From: Dasypus novemcinctus
Lineage: Eukaryota > Chordata > Mammalia > Cingulata > Dasypodidae
Length of the DNA: 64,000 bases
Direction: 5' to 3'
Assembly (NCBI RefSeq): GCF_030445035.2
Contig: NC_080695.1
Span: 51,043,954 to 51,107,953 of the forward strand
Part shown: in pieces, positions 59,157 through 64,000 of the stretch
Layout of the letters: each line of letters opens with the position of its first letter
How positions within the stretch are numbered: position 1 is the first letter of the stretch
Notes under the pieces: model-generated
Databases searched by the model: none
The model's input: the letters and a program-made list of their open reading frames with translations, nothing else
What the model was told of the DNA's origin: nothing
Made by a program: the position numbers and the translations under genes

Positions 59157-59390
59157 CCAACTTCAATAACACAATGAACCCTATTGTAAACAATGGACTA
59201 GAGTTAATAATACATCTCTAAAAACGTTCATCCGGTAATTATAACAAATGTACCTCTCTAACAGAAGGTGTTAATAATAGGGTGGTTGGTATATTGGAAC
59301 CTTTTGTTTTATATATTTTATGTAGTACATTTCTGTACATCTACAACTTATCTGAAAATATTAATTAAAAATGGTAAAATACACAGTCTG
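59157..59390 (+). mobile_element. L1 3' end joined to 5S block B
   Basis: 'gaaccctattgtaaacaatg', 'gactagagttaataatacat', 'taattataacaaatgtacct' and 'gaaggtgttaataatagggt' are consecutive phrases of an L1 3' UTR. They run to 'ctgtacatctacaacttatc' and an A-rich end near 59370. The L1 attached to block A has corresponding phrases at about 39420-39500. Only about 220 bp of L1 is present, in the same orientation as the 5S gene. Confidence 0.75.
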
Positions 59391-60419
59391 TCAAAATACA
59401 TGTATGTTTAATATCTCAAAATATTATATTTTCCAAAAAATTAGTGCTAAGAGTGACAATGATTTTTTATATCCTTACAAAGGTCTTTAATGTCTGATTC
59501 AATAGAAAATACCTGGATTCTCATATCTGCTGCTTCTTTCAATCTGTTTTACTATGCTGCCTTGATTGAAGTACATGAAGAAAATCAAGTTTCAATCAGA
59601 TATGTATTTGGAAAAGAAAGGAATATTTTGACAAACTTTCCAGATCATGATCATTTTTCTTTGATACTACACCAACATTCAACTTTCCTTAAATAACGGT
59701 TTCTAATGGTTAGTTAAAACATGAAATCTGAAACCTCATCAATTAATTTTTTGTGCTCTTACTTTAAAACAAATGGCCTCTCTCAGGAAACTATTAAACT
59801 CATGATGGCTAAAACAAATTTTCCAAAATTATAATTTTCTCAAAAGCCTGAATCTCATCAATTAGCCACAAATATTGTCAGTTGTTTCCCTTAAAATGAC
59901 AGGTTCACCTGATTTCTTTTAAGAACATAGCTTCCAGATAACTTGTTCTGAGAGTCCATGGTCTCTCAGTTATTCTTTTATATAAAAATGTTGTTCTATG
60001 AATAAAGCTACTAGATCATCCCACAACTCATAGCAATCGTGCTGCACGTGCTTTTCCTGGACATAACCTTGTACTCTGGTATGCAGCAGAAGTGCTTTAC
60101 ACATACTTCCATTTTGTCACAATGGATGTTTAAAAATGTGTGCTCATGGATTGATAACTAATGAAATTTATACATTTTTCCTGCTTTACCAAGAACATTC
60201 TTAGGCAAAACTGGTTTTGCTTGTATTTGTTTATTTTTATTGCAAGTACACAGAAGTGAGGGATATGAAATAATAACTTGATTCTAGTGCCTTGATTCAT
60301 GCTAAGACGCCAACAGTTTCACTGCAATTGCTTGTATACCATCATTGCAAATGTCAGCGCAGTGAAAAAGGCCAAAAATGTCCTAGTATTATTAAGAAAA
60401 TTTCACTGACATTTCAGGC
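59391..60419. other. AT-rich non-coding stretch
   Basis: No gene or repeat recognised. Confidence 0.55.
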
Positions 60420-60490
60420 TCCCTTTAAGGATTTCTGGGATGCCTAGGGGTCAGCAGACCAAGCTTTGGAAATTACTGTTCTAACAGACA
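60420..60490 (+). mobile_element. Possible hAT (MER5-like) terminal fragment
   Basis: 'ggggtcagcagaccaagctt' followed by 'tggaaattactgttctaac' resembles a hAT non-autonomous element end ('ccacactttgagaaccactg'). Short and uncertain. Confidence 0.35.
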
Positions 60491-60599
60491 TAGTCGAGTT
60501 ACCTTCCATGATAACTACCTAGAGGAAATCTGCACTTTGACCAATCGCCTAAGAAGAAAGAGGCTTATGCAATTTTCAGAAAGGCAGCAATATATTTAC

Positions 60600-60830
60600 C
60601 ATATGTTTAGAGTCAGAAGAAACTAGGTTTGAATTCAGCCACGTAACTTAGAATCCTATAGCCTTTGGCTAATTACTTAACTCCTGTTTTATTTATTTTT
60701 CCCTTTTCCTTACTTGCTAAAATAAAATTTAGGTATATTGTAAGAATAAAGTTAGAAGGCACACATACACCGTCAATACTGGCATATTGAAAATATCTGA
60801 TAAATAGCAGCCCCTATTATTTTTGTCCTT
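60600..60830 (+). mobile_element. MIR SINE
   Basis: 'tttagagtcagaagaaacta' then 'ggtttgaattcagccacg' and 'tttggctaattacttaactc' follow the MIR order. The 3' half is decayed. Confidence 0.7.
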
Positions 60831-61439
60831 GCCAACAAAATATGTATGATTTAGTGGATATGTATAACTTTTGATGCCTCTATTCAATGTTTACTGCATG
60901 AGCAATGTTACAGGTGAATGTGGCTTACAGTAAAAGAGCCAAGTTTAATATATGTGCCATGACAGGTGATTCCTTCTAAAGATAATAGCACTAGAACATT
61001 AATGCAGATAGAATTACAGTATTCAGTTATTTTGAAAAAAAAAATTATATTTCATTAATGTCTGTCCTTCTGTGCATCACCATTTTAATCAGAGAATTTT
61101 GTGTATGAGTCATTGTGGCCCTGTGAGAAGAAAATGCCCACAAGACTTGGTAGAGCTAATTAGCAAGTCTGGGACACCAGAAAAGAGTCACAAAAGGAAT
61201 GGGCACTTGTTTCTTATTTTAGGAAAGTACTCTTCACATATGAAAATGACTCAACTCTTGCAAGAATTCAAGGCAAACTGAAATTTTATCTTTGTCTTAC
61301 ATAAGAATCTAAAGTGTGAAAATGAGAATGGTGCAGTTATATCAAGATTGGACTTCCATTCTGTTTAAACCTATTTCGTTGCTATTAGCGTTAAATGAAG
61401 ACTGTAGAAAAAGATAAAGAATATTGGGAAGCTATGGCA
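60831..61439. other. Non-coding stretch
   Basis: No gene or repeat recognised. Confidence 0.5.
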
Positions 61440-61625
61440 AAAAGTCAGATAGGTTGGATTCACGTTCCAGTTCTGTTACTTAGTGTATGTCTAACCCTGA
61501 GTAGTTCCTTAATTGCCCTAAGCCCCCACTTCCTCAGACGTGATGGAAAAAATACTACTTCAAGGTGGTTCTGAAGGATTGAAGTGGGGCAAACTATTAG
61601 AAGTACATAACATCCTCACGTGGAA
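61440..61625 (+). mobile_element. MIR SINE
   Basis: 'tcagataggttggattcacg', 'ccagttctgttacttagtgt', 'gtagttccttaattgcccta', 'cttcctcagacgtgatgg' and 'aaggtggttctgaaggatt' match the successive MIR blocks. Confidence 0.75.
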
Positions 61626-64000
61626 TGTGTTCCCTAAATATTTGTTTCTTTACAGCTTTTGGTCTAATTATTACATTATGGGAGGCTCACAGATGTATTA
61701 GTGAGGAGAGAGCATTTCAAATGGACACACTGGTGTGTAATCAGGTAGACATGCACACATATGCTTATTTATATACTCTCAAGGCATATAGGTCCTTCAG
61801 TTTTGACGTGTGTAGGGAAGCGCGGGATGTGTCTGGACAAGGAGGTAGTGATCAGAATTTGAAGAGTCTTGTGTGTCATGGTAAGGGAGAGTTGGGTTGT
61901 CAGTATCTCAACAGAAGCTTTACTTGGATAGTTCCTAAGTACAAGAAAACCTGACAAGAGTACATAATCAAAGCCACTCACTTTGTAATAAGAATTTCTA
62001 AAAATGTGTTCTTTAAGAGTTCAGTCATTTTAAGCCAAGTTTAGATTGCATGAATTTATTTTGGGAAATGAAGCTCTGCTATTTAGGTTTAGCCCTGAGG
62101 CCGATGGCAAGTTGTCAATATGGATTTTGGTGTTGAAGGCAGGGGACCCCTTATTGGCCGAGCCTGTGGGAAATCTTGCTTAACTGCTGAATTGCAGAAA
62201 AGTTTCCAAAGGCTTCCATCAGCCCTTGGTGGACAATTAGCAAAAGGAACTGCAGTGAAACAAGTACATTTTATAACATGTTAACAATTTACAACTCCAG
62301 GTGCTTTTTTATGAGTAGAAATCTCAAAAAATCTTTAAAACACAGAGAAAGGGTTTTAGCAAAATTGTCACTTGTACTTTGCTTTAAAACATAGTCTAAA
62401 CATTTTGGAAATAGCATGTAACAAAGAAGTAGATTTACTATGAAAATTACTTATTTTAATGATATACTAATGTAAGTGGGACAGTCCGCTAAAACACAGC
62501 CTCAGTGTATGCCTCACATCCTTGATAGTGGTTTATAAAATTCTAAAATGTCCACAGAACTAAATGCAGGTGTCAGGAACTACCTTCCCTCTCTAGCTTC
62601 TTAGTTTCTGTTCCAACCAGGTGTTCTTAATTAGCTCCACCTGTAAACTTCAATCATTTCATTCCTGGAATTTGGCTCTTTGCCTTCCTAAAAAGCAACT
62701 ATCTGTAAAACTCTTGCCTTACTTACAAGTCTCTTATTGTCATTAATGCCTTTCACAAACTCCCACATTGTTTGAAGATAGCTGGGTTCCAGAGTGTTCA
62801 CCTCAATTTTGGCCACCCCTTTAGTTTTCCTCTTGGTTTGTGTCCATTGAAGCTTTTGGGCAACTATTAAGAGCCTTATATTTGTTCATGTTTTTACCTT
62901 GAATTGTTCACATTCCCTGACTAGATCTTATTTATAATTGTCTCCTTTTTTACAACTGGAAATGTGCTTCCTAGATTCAGAAAATTTTCCAAAGACCTTA
63001 ACTAGCTACTCACATTAAGTTAGGACAAACAACCTTCTTTTGGTTTGTTTGTTACATTTAAGTGCAGTTTGAAGAGAAGTCAGTCTGATTTACATTTAAA
63101 TGTTAAGTCACCTGGAACACTTAAGAAACTTGCTCAAGAGTTTGAGGTCAGGATTTGAGGAGGACTCTGCTGTGCACTTTGTTTTTTGTTCATGTAGGGG
63201 TAGCTGGATCTGGTGGATCTTCTAGCTGGCCACCTCACTCACATGCCTGGCCCTTCTGACCACCCTCTTTCTCTGGGCATAGCCTCTTATCCTTCATGGC
63301 CTCTCCAAGTGGTTTGGCTTGTCACAGCCTAAAAGTCTCAGGGTTGTCTGACTTCAGACATGGTAGCTAGCTCCACACACAAGTGTTCCCACAAGCCTCG
63401 CTGGAAACTGCAAGGTTCCTTATATACTACCCTTGAAAATGCCAACATACCCTTAGCATTCAATTGGTTAATCAAGTCCTAAAGCCAGCCCAGATTCAAG
63501 AGAAAGAAAATATAGATTATACCTGCAGCTGGGGGACATGCCATGCACATTTTAAGAGGGAATAAGTTGATGTTTGATGTGTGAAGGTAAGAAAATAAGT
63601 AAACTGAAAAAAATTTATAAACTACTTTTTCAAGAAGCTTGACTGTTGAAGTGAGAAATACAATAAGAAAGACTGGTAAAAAGGAGTTGTTGGATTGAGG
63701 GAGGTTTTTCTTTTGTTATATCCTCTCCCATTTACCAGTTGTAAGAAATTCCAGTATATACTGAGGGAAAACAGAGAAGCATGAACTACTGGAAAAAAAC
63801 AAATTGACAATGGATTAATAGATGAATCAATGTTATTGAGCATAAACTAGGGAATATTAATAAAATTAAAAGATTTAATTTAGGTGGAAAAGGCAGTAGG
63901 AAATAGACTAGAGGATCAGGAATTGGAAAATTTTACCTAAGTTTTAAACTGAATTTATAGGGAAAGTTATCTGCTGGGACAGGGAGCTAGAGATGTACAG
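61626..64000. other. Non-coding stretch to window end
   Basis: No gene supported. 62500-63500 is less AT-rich and may hold an old LTR or DNA-transposon remnant I cannot identify. The remainder is AT-rich. Confidence 0.45.

Noticed and set aside
1-64000. CRISPR arrays, bacterial operons or prophage
   Set aside because: No regularly spaced direct repeats with unique spacers and no prokaryotic gene organisation; all content is that of a mammalian genome.

Overview
The window looks like ordinary intergenic or intronic mammalian DNA: AT-rich, with no intact protein-coding gene that I can support. Its content is almost entirely interspersed repeats. The tRNA-derived SINEs (heads at about 2583-2664 minus, 19320 plus, 30783 minus, 41016 plus, 45509 plus, 53735 plus) match my memory of the armadillo DAS SINE family. 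L1 3' UTR fragments of one G-rich family recur at 1.1, 4.0, 25.2 and 49.2 kb. With old mammal-wide repeats (MIR, L2, MLT1, MER5), this points to a xenarthran, most likely an armadillo (Dasypus). The species call rests on remembered families, not on a search.

Layout. 0-15 kb: AT-rich sequence with L1 3' UTR fragments, a DAS-type SINE and one long, decayed L1 (about 7.3-12.75 kb, plus strand) whose ORF2 is interrupted by a minus-strand MaLR-like LTR (9940-10564). An L2 3' end follows. 15.25-16.62 kb: a GC-rich solo LTR with CCAAT, GC and TATA boxes, a polyadenylation signal, internal 42-bp tandem repeats and a near-perfect target-site duplication. 17-33 kb: mostly featureless AT-rich DNA with an MLT1 LTR, SINEs, L1 pieces, L2 and MIR remnants, and a polypyrimidine tract. 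33.87-39.68 kb: a 3-kb block of 5S rDNA (one full unit plus the start of the next) joined directly to a 2.8-kb L1 3' half. 39.7-56.8 kb: SINEs, a second copy of the MaLR-like LTR with perfect 5-bp duplications, MIR, MER5A, L1 3' UTR, a possible processed pseudogene and L2. 56.81-59.39 kb: a second 5S rDNA block, again joined in the same orientation to an L1 3' end. 59.4-64 kb: AT-rich DNA with MIRs.

The notable finding is the pair of 5S-rDNA/L1 composites. Both contain a recognisable but variant 5S gene inside its GC-rich spacer. Both start at the same point of a 21-bp spacer minisatellite (within a few bases), both end at different spacer positions, and both continue straight into plus-strand L1 3' sequence ending at the L1 3' terminus. 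A fixed 5' end, variable 3' ends and an L1 tail are what template switching from L1 RNA onto a long 5S-spacer transcript would leave. Older insertion, recombination and misassembly remain possible. The very long ORFs in these blocks are by-products of GC-rich, stop-poor spacer sequence.
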